Positions 13,165-25,532 of a stretch of 64,000 nt of DNA are shown in pieces; positions within the stretch are counted from its first letter, which is position 1, and each line of letters starts with the position of its first letter. The stretch comes from Quercus robur. Its lineage: Eukaryota; Streptophyta; Magnoliopsida; Fagales; Fagaceae. The notes beneath the pieces were generated by a model. The model searched no databases and was not told the DNA's origin. It was given only the letters and a program-made list of their open reading frames with translations. The stretch covers positions 26,506,782 through 26,570,781 of the forward strand of contig NC_065535.1 of the NCBI RefSeq assembly GCF_932294415.1, in the 5' to 3' direction. Position numbers and translations under genes: made by a program.

Positions 13165-13498
13165 AAAAATGATTTACTAAGCTTTATTTGTTTTGTTGTA
13201 CATTTTCAGTAAAATATTTTTAGATGCTTAGTGAGATATGTAAAAATTTTCAAGCACAAATCACCAAAATCAGTGGCTTAATCACTGGTTGCTTAACAAC
13301 CAAACTACCAGCACCACCAAATGGGGGGAGGGAGCCACCGTGTGTTTTTGTAAAATATTTTACCAAGTTTTTAAAGGTAAAACATATTACAACACCTATA
13401 AAGAATTTTACAATAAACATTTTTACGTTTGACCAAATTTTACAATGAAACAAACAAGGTAAAAAATATTTTCCGTAAAACATTCAGCGAAACAAATG
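13165..13498. mobile_element. hAT-like MITE
   Basis: The ends are imperfect inverted repeats built around tttgtttYgYtg and ttttacRgaaaatatttt. There is no transposase. The small open frames inside run on both strands over the same bases and are not genes. Confidence 0.5.
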
Positions 13499-13499
13499 G

Positions 13500-14177
13500 A
13501 GCTAAAATTATTGCTTAAAGTCTAAAATTGTATCAAGCTATGATTGGATAGTAAATAACATCCAATTAACACCAAATCTAGTTTGAGTTTTAAGAATAAA
13601 TGGAATGTATAATCCTACAACGAGATTTTCAAAATATTAATATAATAAAAAAATTATTAAATGGTATAACATTAACACCTAACTAGCTTGTAACCCATGT
13701 TTGAACACAAAAAAATTCAACAATAATCATGATAAAGTGATCTTACCCATGTAAGTGAGGTAATTATCTCGGCTTTTGCACTATATATTATGAATTGGTT
13801 AGTTGACACCAAAATTATAAATAAATAAATTAGACATGTATCGTAAAATTAGACAACAATTAAAAACTAATTTGGATTCCGATTGTGCTTAAACTTTGAT
13901 ATAATATGTATGATTATAGGTGCAACTTAATCTTGAACATTATGTCAAAACCAGTAACAATCATCCACAAGCCCTATATTGCAAAGCCAACTTATCTTTT
14001 TGATAATTTAATAGTTGGAGAGATGGAATATAGACTTTGGACGTCTTCATTGGAAACACCAAGATGTGCCAGTTGAGCTACAAGGCTTTTGAAGCCAAAC
14101 CAACTTATTAAAACCCTTATTCCATGATACAAAAAGTCCACATACATAATAAATTAAGAAAGACCACCACAACTTAA
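13500..14177. other. Intergenic, nothing recognised
   Basis: AT-rich, no coding signal and no clear element ends. Confidence 0.4.
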
Positions 14178-14199
14178 GTGCTAGTCATATTTGTCCTAT

Positions 14200-14880
14200 G
14201 GTTCAAAAGATTTAGTCAAGAATTAGTCAGGTTACAATTAACACATTGTAATTACTTATGTAGTCCAAATCTACCTAACAAACACCCGATGCTTACACTT
14301 GGGAAGCACACTCATATCATCTTATCCAATCCATCCATACAATTTGTGCTATCACAAACTCCCCTTTTAGATCTTTGATATCCTCGTCAAGGCCTACATT
14401 GCATTGTAGTATTCCTAGGCCACATGACATTCATAGGTTGACTCTTTACCATTTGTCATGACCTAAGGATGCACCAACCACTGTGCGGTACCCCAAAACG
14501 ATTAGTCAAATTCCTCTTTACAGCTCAGCTCAACGCAATCGCTTACATAAACCAAATCTACTTAAAAAACACTTGATGCACACACCCAAGCAGCATTCTC
14601 ACCCTTGGCAAGGACTATGTTACACCATTGACACCATTTGTAACAACTTGAGCTAGTGCTAACCACATAACGAGATGGTATCATGTGTAATCCTTATATA
14701 TAACACCCCCCAATCCACATTTCACTAATATCCCAAAAAGACCAATCAAGTTACAAGTAGGACAGCTCAAAATTGCTTTTATGGTTTAAATTTACCTAAT
14801 AAACACCTTATACGTGCACTACACACTCTACAATCTCATCCAACCCAATCCATACAATTCAAGGGGTATCACAAGAATGA
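14200..14880. repeat. Three diverged copies of an LTR-like unit
   Basis: Phrases such as taaacYaaatctaccta, aacacYYgatgc and ccaatccatacaattY recur near 14215-14355, 14500-14620 and 14740-14870. Read on the minus strand, the segments carry a TGTGATACCCC start and a TATATAAGG box (about 14696), which suggests remnants of LTR DNA. Confidence 0.45.
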
Positions 14881-15235
14881 CTTCAGGACTCTGTTAATGT
14901 TGAACAAATTTCTATTAAGACATATTAACAAACAAAAAAAATACCCATAATTCAATTTGGTTTAAGGCAAATCTAGTCAATGACCCCTTGATTGACAATA
15001 GTCATATCCAAGCATAAAAATAGAGGAACCATCATTTGAGCCTCAAATTTACATGTAAGATACTAAAGACAGCCAACATAACCTGCCAACTGAGAGGTCC
15101 CCATGTCCTTTGTTCATTAGTAGCATTACCAGAGCCAAAGGAACTCTACTAATGCTAGCACACACCCAGTGGGAAACTTCTATCTGTACAAGTCACCCAC
15201 CGGGGAAAACTAACTGTCAAGTCGTCAAATTATGG
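14881..15235. other. 3' flank of the gene at 15236
   Basis: No separate gene recognised. Part of this stretch may be the 3' UTR of the minus-strand gene that ends at 15236. Confidence 0.4.
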
Positions 15236-18200
15236 TCAAGCCTTGTGGGCTCGAGTCACAACCACAATCAACAGGACCACAACAGAAAGCAGGAATGAAG
15301 TCTTCAGCTTTTCCTGGAAGGGATCGGAGGCTCCTGCTGTGGTCTTCTCATTTTCAGTGGACGGAAATAATTCATTCACGAGCTTTGTGATTTTCTCAAA
15401 CACTTCCATGACCTTAGCCTTGGTATTGTCAAAAATCCAACTTAATACACCGGTTGCTTCATTGGATCCTTTAGAACTCTCATCTGGACTCTGTGGTTCA
15501 TTATTTTCAACTGCATAAATCATGAAAAATCATGTCCAAAATAAGTAACGTATAATTTTGCTTAGCATGTCGTTGTTCACTAGTTTATAGACCCACCAAT
15601 GAACAATTAGCACTTCAATATAATTTAAAGTCTCAATGGAACAGAAATCATTCTTATAGTATAGAATGCTGTAAAAAGAACTAGAATGGATAACAGAACT
15701 ATATTCTGCAATGATACAAAGAGCATGCTCCAGGTGTAAGAAGACTTTTCATGCCAAAATATGGATAATGTGAACTAAAAACAAAACAGAACCAAAAAAG
15801 GGGGGGAGGGTGGGGGATTCCGAACAAGTCATTTACAAGTTCATAAAATCATTGCCACTTTGTAAAGCTGCAGGACACAGGAAGGAAACAGGTATGTGCA
15901 GCTTCTATGCAGTGAGACTCAAAAAGCCTGGTGGACAACTCAAAGGAGAACCATGTAGCACATTAGAGACTGAGTTGCATGTCAAGGATGGCTCACTTTG
16001 GCCAGATAATGACACATCAAGAAACTAAGCTCTTATGTTGTTTTGGTCTGAGCACAGAAAACTCAACCTTTTCCCCTCAGAAAAAATTTAAGGCACAACT
16101 TGACAGGTTTTACAATTAATATCACCCCACAAGATCATATAAAGATTAATAAGGACGTTTGAAGCTGGACTTTTGAGTGCTGAATAAGCCAATCCTTATG
16201 AAGCCATAAAATCAACTATTTAAATTGCTTCCTAGCCATGGTTTATCCAAAAATCTCTACTAATGTTATAAACAACATAATGACAATCCTGACCCAATTC
16301 AGCTATCTTCCATGTTGAGCTATGTTTATTTATAAGACTATTCAATGATCAATCATGTATTTCCTTCAATATAAATCCTATGCATATCTTGGGTGCAAGC
16401 TTTAATTAAATATTCTCTCAACCTCTATCATCATGAATTACCACATCCATTCCACATAAACTTGCATTAACTCTAGCTCCATCAAAACAACATCCATCCT
16501 TGTGAAGGAGGATACTATCTAATAAAATGCATAAATGTTATTTCCATTTCTATATTTCAAATGGCAAACATTAGACCAAGACTGATCAACAGACATCCTA
16601 GTTGCCTTTTCCAAGGTACCACATGGGTTGGGAGGATTTCTATTGTATAAACAATCATTTTGAAAACACAATTGCCTCAGCACTGCCTTTGTATGGAAAA
16701 TATTTATTATTATCCTTCCCATACTTACACCATAGAACCATATCCACATTATTCACCGCATTTAAATGTAAGATGATTTTAATCCTCACCCCTTTTGGCA
16801 AAAAAGGAACACTAATCACCTATTTGAGCCCCTGAATTGTAAGGAATTAACAGAAAGCTCATTGCTTGGTCAGGTTCTAAATTGTAAATTAAAGAATGCT
16901 TAGAGCATGGAAAACTTCACACCATATTACAACCCTACTATAACAAATTTATTTGAAAAGAAAATCTGGTAGTCATTCAAGATTTAATTTACTGATGGGC
17001 TTCAGAAGAATAATAAGCATGTTTCCAGTCCCTTTTATCAGATGATGGACTCCTATATAGCAAAATATTACTTTTAACAGACGTGACACATACAGTTAAA
17101 AGGAAAAACAGGAAACTCAAGCCAGAAATACAAAGTGAACGTTATGATCAAATGAAATACAAATATTTTGCAACATTTATAATTAATGACTTTCCTTCAT
17201 AAATTAAAATGTAATAATCAGATACGCTTAATTAACTATAGTCACCAAAATCCACAACCTGCAAAGTATGACTCCTTAAACTCCCGCACCACCTCATTAT
17301 TCAGAACAGCATCCCAAACTGCTTTATCTGATGACAATGATATGACCATTCTCTACACAAAATGTAGCGCTATTAGAAAGAGTAATAATCCTGAGAGAGA
17401 AGAAAAATCCCTGTGACCTTAATGAAGGCAAGTATACAACAAAAGAAGAAAACAAATATAGTTGTTCTCTACACTAAAACTAGATCACAAGCACTACCAG
17501 TTCCATGGTTAAGTCTCCAATTCCCAAGCATGCTAGCATAGCTTTATCTGAACTCACATCTATCACTTTCAAAAACGCATGTTCAATAGACATAAATGGT
17601 AGATGATAACGTACAATGGCTAAAACACAGATCATGAAATTCTCGTAAAAATTGTCAAAAGCATTTTAAGCACCTAAAAGATATTGCTGCCACTGTTTTA
17701 TATCACCATGCTCACTTCCTCATAGTTCTATGAATATTCAGAGATGCCAAATCTTTATACGATACTAAAAAAAATTAAAACCTTATTTTTCAACAGTCAT
17801 CAGTCTTCCTATGCATGGTCACAATCTACAATAATTCCCCAAAAATAACAACAAAAATTAATCCTCACAGATTATATGGAAACCTAGATTCAGCATACAG
17901 GGGTCAATAATATAAGGAACCTGAACAGATGGCTCAGTCTGCAACATATGAAAAGCATCATAAACTTTGTTGGATCCATGAGGTTGCAACACTCTTGAAT
18001 TACATAGATGAAAAGAGGGCTCCACCCAGTCTAACTCTGAGCCAGTGGGACTTGTAACTTGATCTGCAACATCCTTCTCCAAATCAGAAGCAAATTTGTC
18101 CCTCACGAGATTGGAGTATGAGGGAGGCTCAAAAACCCTACACATTAAAAAAAAATTCCAAAAACTGAGGATGCTGCAATTATACAATGTAATAGTCTCC

Positions 18201-20104
18201 AAAAAAAAAATCATATTTCAGTCTAGTTTTAGCATCTGTAACTTATCAAGTTAATAGTAACCCAGTTATTTAGACAAGTCATGGAATATCTCGATAGACA
18301 GATAGAACCATACGCTGCACTTCTTTTTGGTGGTTCTTTCAACACCCAATGAAGTGCACTAGAGGAAAATGTCAAACCTTAGTAGCATGAACTTTCTGTA
18401 ATAGATCATATCATTAAACTGCCATACTTGATTGCATTTCAAAGGCATCACAGAGAAGTTTGTGGGACTAACACTTTTTTTAATTGAATTGCAAACTGAC
18501 CACTATGATGAAACTCCCATGCTAGGTCACATCATGAAAATCCCATACTATTCTCATACCACCACCATTACACTTCATCCAAACACAATGTTAAAGGCCA
18601 CTGTTTTACAATTCTTCCTTTTTCTTTCTTTCTGCCAGGAGGGGACCTTAGGGGTAGTTTGGGCATAAGGTACATGGTCATTCATTTTTAATCTAAAAAT
18701 AGGCCATAATACAAGCTTTTCTTTCTTCCTATGTCAGGAAGGTCAAGTTCAGCAGCCAGACCTTTTGGGACTTCAATCATAAATTGAGTGTATAAAGCAG
18801 TTGCATACAGGGAAATAAAAGAATGGAGTCTATTCTCATAAATTATATCTTTTATCACTCTAATAGATCTTTTAAATTGAAGATTTCTTGTTGGTCTTGT
18901 ACAACGAATTTTATTGAGATTTAGGAATCTTGCAATTATTATGATTAACTCATTAACAATAGACCATATAGACACTGCATTTCAGTCTGCTTTCTCTTCT
19001 ATGTTAGCACTTTTATAGGTCAAACAATAATGAAGCACAAAGACAGCTTCTAATGAGAACAACAAGGACAACAATTGCCAAACATTTTTGGTCTCTTCCA
19101 CAAAATACAAAACTAATATGACACACTAAGCCATTTTGGATTGCCAGAGACGCAAGCATATCAACTCTAGCATACGTCTTCCTATAAATTATAAATTTAT
19201 TTCTAATTGCCCTTACTTGCAGGCCAAATATATATATCAACATCACCATTTATATTGCCATAGGCATCCCCATCACTATCAACTTTGCCATAGAGTTATT
19301 ACATAATACTTTAAAAATAAGCTATAGTTGAACAATTTCACATTTGGGGGTAAATTAATGAACTTGTCATATTCTACCACCAACATCAATCTCATCACCA
19401 GAAAGTCAGAAACCCCACCACCCAAATTACGATGATAATGATAATACAGGAATTAATAGATGATTTAATAAAATAAAATAAAAAAATCTTTCTAGAGATA
19501 TAATTGCAACCAGCTCCACCCTCCAACACAACAATAACAAAATCAACCGGATTAATATTTAAAACAAAAAGGAAAACCCAATGAAGAACAAAAGGGAAAA
19601 CTAGATTTAAAGTAAAAAAGAAAAAAAGAAAAAAGAATCTCACTGCTGGATGGCAGAGACAGTATTTTGGACTTCATCCTTGGAAGGAACAGGGCCAAGA
19701 AAATAATCATCAAAACACCCATTTCCATGTCCATGTCCATGTGGTCTGACTCTCTCACCTTTACTACCATCAACAGACACCCACTCAAACTCATCACTCT
19801 GAGACTGAGACTGAGAAAAAGGTGACCGAGTAGTGGGTACCCCAGAAGTTGCAGAAGTGGGAGTATTATTATGTGGAGGAGAAGTGGAGGAGAGAGAAAG
19901 GTAATTGGGAGAAATGGGCTTGTGGGTGTGGGTGTGGGTGTGGGTGTGGGTGTGGGTGTTGGGCCTAGAAGAAGAAGAAGAAATGGGTTCAGCAGAAGAA
20001 GCAGGAACACCAGTTCTTGCAGCAGAAACCACTCTCCCAACATTCCTTAACATGCTTCCTCCACTTCCAGCTCCACCTCCCATGCCTTTGCCTCCAAACA
20101 TCAT
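15236..20104 (-). CDS. Tail-anchored plant protein of unknown function
   Basis: I do not know its function. Four exons on the minus strand join in frame: 20104-19644, 18137-17921, 17352-17259, 15510-15236; 1047 nt, 348 aa, all GT-AG. The N-terminus is Gly-rich (MMFGGKGMGGGAGSGG). A His-Thr repeat of six units (near residues 50-61) is followed by a low-complexity Ser/Thr region and DEFEWVSVDG. Exon 2 holds an acidic, Trp-containing stretch (SELDWVEPSFHL). Exon 3 encodes SSDKAVWDAVLNNEVVREFK, clearly a conserved core. Exon 4 ends with a hydrophobic segment (FLLSVVVLLIVVV) about five residues from the C-terminus, which predicts a C-terminal membrane anchor. The small 94-nt exon 3 is required to keep frame between exons 2 and 4. 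It may belong to a plant-conserved uncharacterised family such as UCP012943, but that is from memory and not checked. Confidence 0.85.
19920..19958 (-). repeat. Coding hexanucleotide repeat (ACACCC)n
   Basis: Six tandem ACACCC-type units within exon 1 of the tail-anchored protein gene encode the Thr-His run. Such coding microsatellites commonly vary in length between alleles. Confidence 0.9.
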
Positions 20105-21289
20105 CTAAGCTAAGATATAGATTCGATTCTCTGCGACGTGAAGAGTGCCGTATGAAAGAATGAATGAATCTAGTGTTTAAGAAGATTTATTCACAAAGTG
20201 TCCAACTTTATCGAGTAAATTAATAAAGCGATAGGGGTCATAGCCTAGGTGGTCCAATTGCCATCACAAGTCTTTTCAACTTGCAAGGAGGTTTTTTTTT
20301 TGTTTTGCTGACCACCGTCCCTGTGTTTTTCTATATTTGTGAAATTTACCCGTGCAGAGTGTGTGTAGTGCCAAGTTTTTTTTTTTTTTTTTGACATGGA
20401 TTTTTCTCACAGCTTTTATAATAATCACCGATTCTTTTTTCTTTCTTTTTTTTTTTTTTTTATAGGAATAGGAATACAGGATAACAACCACCTCTCTGAA
20501 ACCGTTTGGTTAAGAGATCCGAAAGTAGAAAATAAAAAGTGGAGAAAAGATGTAAAAATAAGAGATAGAAAAAAATTAATTTAGTTTTTTTTTTCTCGTG
20601 TGTTTAGTTGGGGGTGGAAAAGTAAAATAGATAAAAAATTCTTTTACTTGTTGAGATTTGAGAATAAAAATGAAAGGATGCAAAATAGAGTTGATATAAA
20701 TTTACTCTTATATCCTATTACATAATTTTAAAAATGTTTTACAAAAGAAAAAAAATATTATTGTTGGAATAAATAAATTAAGAAACTCAAACGCTGGATT
20801 AAAAAAACAATAAAATAGAATCAATGCACATATAGTTTTAGGGCTCCTTGGATTTAACTATGCTGATTTGGAACAAGTTAGTGTTTAGAGTCTTTCACTC
20901 TCACAGCATGGTATGTTTGGACTCACCGAAATAAATCCTGCCTAAATGAAAGGCTGATCCTCCCTCCTAGACAAAATATTTGATTCAGCTAGAACTTATA
21001 TGATTCTCAAAAAAAAAAAAAAAAACTCTTTCATCAAAGTCAAGTTTTTTTTTTTTTTTTTTTTTTTTTTCAATCAAATGCAAAATACAACTCTCATATG
21101 CAAGTCAATAGAAGTTAACTTGTGATGTCAATTACGGGTGTACATAGTGCAATTTTGGGTCATATTTATCACTACACGACAAGATGCAGTTTGCCCAAAA
21201 CTCTCACCACACCTCATCTTATTTTGACTGTTCACCTTATCGACACAATACAGTTTTACACCGTGCAGTGTGGTGTGGTTTGGTAGATG
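20105..21289. other. Intergenic, 5' flank of minus-strand gene
   Basis: Long T and A runs stand at 20378-20392, 20445-20461 and 21009-21070. The stretch at 20500-20660 has MITE-like wording (accgtttggttaagagat) but no matched end was found. No gene seen. Confidence 0.4.
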
Positions 21290-21900
21290 CTGGGTTGAAA
21301 CTTTTTATAACTTTTTGGGTTTTTTTTTTTTTTTGGCTGGTTTAGAATAGTCCAATCTATTTTAAGTTGTGAAATTACTCAATTTTTATTTTAAAAAAAT
21401 CAACTACCTGATGGGGTTGGTTTGGGGAAAGAATTTAGAATTTAGAGAGTCAGACAATGAAATTTGGGTCCTTCTCAAAAAAAAGAAAAAAAAAATTGGG
21501 AAATTTCATGGGCATACACTTTACTTATATATAGAAATATGTGTAGGTAATGGCATATAAGAAATTTTTTTTTTTTTTTGAATTAGTGAAATGCAGCATT
21601 TCATACTACATATATTAAGTATCCGTTTGAATACTGTTTATTTTGCTGAAAACTGAAAACACTACAGCAAAATAATTTTTAAAAGTATGATTAGTGTTGT
21701 GAGACCCATTTTTAATAAAAAAATTGCTAAATAAAGAGGTTTACATGGGACCCACTGAAAATTGAAAACAACCACAAAAACGCGCTTTAAAAAAAAATGA
21801 AATGCAGACTATCCAAACGCATACTAAATATAAAATAGAATTTATATATCAATAGGCATAGTGTGGTGCTGGTTTTTTGCGTTTTTCTAAAAACAAAACC
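21290..21900. repeat. Segmental duplication, copy 1
   Basis: Matches 22065-22430 almost base for base over ggctggtttagaatagtcca, the ctacctgatgggg region, the gtgtaggtaatggcatataa stretch and the catagtgtggtgctg end. It differs mainly by the MITE inserted at about 21623. Confidence 0.85.
21623..21823. mobile_element. hAT-like MITE in copy 1 only
   Basis: A ~200-bp insert with imperfect inverted ends (CCGTTTGAATACTG and the complement of CTATCCAAACGCATA). The paralogous copy at about 22375-22390 reads straight through as ttaagtataaaat, so it is an empty site. The flanks ttaagtat and ctaaatat are an 8-bp target duplication with two changes. Confidence 0.8.
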
Positions 21901-22064
21901 ATAAATTGCACCACACTTACGCTGGCATGATTTGGTAAGTGCTGGGTTGAAACTTCCTAAAACTTTTTGGGTTAGTTTTTATTTATTTATTTAATTTTAT
22001 AACAATGGTGTCCAAATATCTTCGACTATCTAACTAGCAATGTCTCTTTCTTTTTTCTTTTTTC

Positions 22065-22432
22065 TTTCCTTTGTTTTAGGCTGGTTTAGAATAGTCCAAT
22101 CTATTTTAAGTTGTGAAATGACTCAATTTTTATTTTTTAAAAATCAACTACCTGATGGGTTGGTTTGGGGAAAGAATTTAGAATTTAGAGAGGCTTTTTC
22201 GTGGGCATACAATTTTCATGGTCTTTAAAAAAAAAAAAGACCATGAAATTTGGGAAATGGCTTTTTCATGGGCATACACTTTACTTATATATAGAAATAT
22301 GTGTAGGTAATGGCATATAAATTTTTTTTTTTTTTTTTTTTGAATTAGTGAAATGCAGCATTTCATACTACATATATTAAGTATAAAATAAAATTTATAT
22401 ATCAATAGGCATAGTGTGGTGCTGAGGTAACG
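22065..22432. repeat. Segmental duplication, copy 2
   Basis: Second copy of the unit at 21290-21900, lacking the MITE. It contains an extra short inverted stretch around 22217-22245 (catggtcttt...aaagaccatg). Confidence 0.85.
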
Positions 22433-22479
22433 TGCAAAATAGCAGTGCAAAAGGATTGTATATAGTTAGTTAGACACCG

Positions 22480-22910
22480 TTTGAAACAATAAAGGAAAAT
22501 AGCATCTCGAGTTTCTAAAACTCGAGATCCTATTAGAACTCGAGTTCAATAGACTCGCTTCGCGAGTGTGAAAATGCTTCATCAAAAAAAATTTCACCTA
22601 TAGTGGCGTTTTTAAAGACTTACAGTGACGTTTTAAATCCCTATAGCGGCGTTTTCCTTCAAAAATCTTTTTAAGTACAGGTTTAGGGGGTCCTATAGTG
22701 GCGTTTTTAAGCCCTATAGTGACGTTTTTTAGACCTATAGCGGCGTTTTTATTAATTTTTGGAAATCGAGTCTTTAAAACTCGATTTTCAGCTTGATTTT
22801 TTCCCACTTTGTCCTAAGCCACTTAGAAATCGAGACTTAAAAACTCGAGTCTTATCTTGGAACTCGAGTTTTAGACACTCGAGATGCTAGTTTTCAATAT
22901 TGTTTTGAAA
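22480..22910. mobile_element. MITE with TAGCATCTCGAG ends and CTATAGYGRCG repeats
   Basis: The left end (TAGCATCTCGAGTTTCTAAA, 22500-22519) is the inverted repeat of the right end (22870-22889), and the similarity extends outward to gtttgaaacaat on both sides. ACTCGAG palindromes recur near both ends. The centre has six CTATAGTGGCGTTTT-like units in two blocks of three (about 22598-22655 and 22693-22751) in the order GTGGCG, GTGACG, GCGGCG. No protein is encoded. Superfamily not assigned. Confidence 0.75.
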
Positions 22911-22964
22911 CTTGACAATTAACTAAATTTTTTACTATTTATTGTTATTTAGAAAAAAAATTCG

Positions 22965-23400
22965 TGTGGTGCTAGTTTTTTGCGTTTTTCTAAAAACAAA
23001 ACCATAAATTGCACCACACCTACACCTACACCTACACCTATAGTGTGATTTTTGCACCTCCACTGCAATACGTGGTGTAGTGTCCACATTTTGGCAGTCA
23101 GTTTTCTAAAAATATGAAAATTCTTAAGTAGTTTCGAAGTATAATGAAATTGTGCTCTCTCCTCTCACATTCATAATGGATCCCATCATGAATTTAATGA
23201 GTGGACCCCACCATGAATGTGAGAGGAGGGATCGTCATTTTCTATGCTTCGGAAGTATCTAAGAATTACTCCTAAAAACAAAACCATAAATTGCACCACA
23301 CCTACACCTACACGTATAGGTGTGATTTTTGCACCTCCACTGCAATATGTGGTGTAGAGTCCACATTTTGGCAGTCAGTTTTGATCGGTTAAGGTGTAGT
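22965..23400. repeat. Duplicated GCACCACACCTACACC unit
   Basis: The phrase aaaacaaaaccataaattgc followed by accacacctacacc, then gcacctccactgcaataYgt and ccacattttggcagtcagtt, occurs at about 22988-23104 and again at 23275-23382. A shorter piece is at 21885-21925. The units look like ends of one DNA-transposon family linked to the segmental duplication. Confidence 0.7.
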
Positions 23401-23517
23401 TGTGTGGACCTAGTGATTTTTTGTACACCCCTGACTATCTTATTAATTCTCTTATGAGCTTGTAACCTGCATGATGTGCGGGTACTATTTACTTTTTAAA
23501 TATTTCCTTCTATTAGA

Positions 23518-24545
23518 GTATTATCATTTGCTCTTTTATAAAAAATGTTATTTTGACATATCAAAAGTTTACTTTATTATTTTACCACATTATTTTACAA
23601 TATTCTATTCATCACATGTTTTATTTTTTAATTCTATACATTAAAATAATATTTACAACACATTAAAATAATATATTAACTCCTCCCCATCATCATTCTC
23701 AAAAAAAAAAAAACTCCCCCCCATCATCATCAACAACAACAATAACAATGGCACAACCACCACTGCCGCAACAACGACCACCAACAACCACTGCCACAAC
23801 AACACCAACAGCCACCACCGGTACAAACCCACATCCACCAACACTACCTTATTAAAAAAAAAAAAAAAAAAAAAATCCACAACAACCCAAAAAATAACCA
23901 CCACAACCACCCAATAATCACCACCACAACCACCAAATTGCCACCACAACCATAGTACCACTGCCACAACTAACCCATAAGCCACCACATTCACAAACCA
24001 AAATCAACCCAACCACCAAAATCAACCCACAACCCCCGCCACCCACCAACATCAGCCCATCACAACCCATGAAAATCAACCCACAACCACTCGTTGCCAA
24101 ATCCACCATCAAATCACAACAAAACCAAAAAAGAAAAAAGAAATCACTGCCATAGAAATCGGCCTGGCTTGATGCTCTGGCCTGAGTTTCGTCGGAGAGG
24201 GAGGCAGTGACGTGGAGTAGAGGGAGAGGGAGCAAAGAAATGGTTGAACAAGGAAATGAGAGAGAGAGCAGAAATTGGTCGGACAAGAAAATGAGGAGAC
24301 AGAGGGAAGAAAGAAAAAGGTAAGAAGAAAAGAAAGTGGGCCCATCATGAATAAAAAAAAAAAAAGAAGTATAAGTTATAAGATTTGTGAACAGTGCGCT
24401 CTCAAATTTGAGATTGCACTGTAGCATGTTGCAAAAAAATTTAAGATATGAAACATCTCATGAGGCTCATATTTTGGGGTTTGGTGTGCCAAATGCCAAA
24501 AATTTGGCATATGGCATACCTGCTACAAATGCTCTTAGAGCATCC
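23518..24545. mobile_element. ~1-kb non-coding repeat, copy 1
   Basis: Shares with 26948-27968 the start (aaaatgttattttgacat, Ycaattctatacattaaaat), a CAA/CCA-rich centre, a purine-rich block, and the end (tgtagcatgttgcaaaaa, ggtgtgccaaatgccaaa). The long Val/Gly-rich open frames on the minus strand come from CCA repeats and are not genes. Terminal inverted repeats are weak, so the class (MULE or hAT) is open. Confidence 0.7.
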
Positions 24546-25532
24546 AATTTTAATAACATTTTTTGATTTACATCACTACTCCACTTCTCCATGTATAAAT
24601 AATGATGTTCAAAGAGATTCTTTCAGCCTTCAGTCATCTCAAAGTCCATTACTCCACTGATGGTTCTGAGATGAGATTCTTTTGGTCTTTTATCTTTGAG
24701 TCAAAGTCTACTATTGTTGCTCCATGCATAATATTTTGGTTCAGAGAAGAAGATTCTTTTTGTCCTATTCTTTTGAATTATAGTTTCAAAAAATCCAAGG
24801 CTACTTTCCAACTATTCCCACTCTCCAATAATGTTGGCAAGACTCCTTTGAAAAGTATTCCAACACTTCTTTTCAGCAAAGATTTGGACAAGATATGGAC
24901 AAGCTTCTTGCTACGGATGTTTTGAAGACAAAAGTGAAAATTTCACTATTTACTGTACTGTTCACCGATTACTGTTCATGGTACTATTCACTCCGAAATT
25001 TTGCCTATTTCAGGGGATTTGTCCCTTAAGTTTAGACAAATTTTTCTTCAAAATTTTCTTTCCTTAGAACTTCTTCCCTTAGAAGCCTTCTTTGAGAGAA
25101 AGTTCCTTGTTTCTACTACTACTATTTCCCTACAATTCTTGTAACTAAAACTAGTACAAGCCTTGTAACTGTTAACATATTCTGTTGAGATCTTGTAACT
25201 ACAACTACTATAAGTGTTTGTTCTACTTTCAATAACAAGTATTTTCAGTTTTCTGTTCATTATACTACTTGTTGCTACCGCCATCTTGAATGGTTCTAAA
25301 TTTTTATTGCTTTCATATATACTGCTTGGCTAGTTCTATCGCCTTATTGCTGCTTTTAAATTACTTTGATTATAACTGCAACAAGTTTCTTGAAATATTT
25401 GAACCATAGGTCAAAAGACCTAAACATAGCCTTACTTTTCAGTATACGAGATTGTATATCTGTTGGCAAAGGCACTTCTTAATAGAGATTGGGTCTTAAG
25501 ACTCAATCTTGCATAATCAGTACCCATTATAG
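24546..25532. other. Non-coding flank of the retroelement remnant
   Basis: Contains short clustered actgttcac-type motifs (24954-24992) and ttgtaactacaactac-type repeats (25137-25210). It may be a leader or terminal region of the element whose coding remnant lies at 25533-26940. No intact gene seen. Confidence 0.35.

Noticed and set aside
22988-23330. CTACACC repeats as interstitial telomere sequence
   Set aside because: The unit is CTACAC(C)T, not the plant telomere TTTAGGG/CCCTAAA, and it belongs to a duplicated transposon end.
23653-24427. Long Val/Gly-rich open frames on the minus strand
   Set aside because: They arise from CCA/CAA repeats inside a non-coding repeat that also occurs at 26948-27968; no domain and no conservation between the copies' frames.
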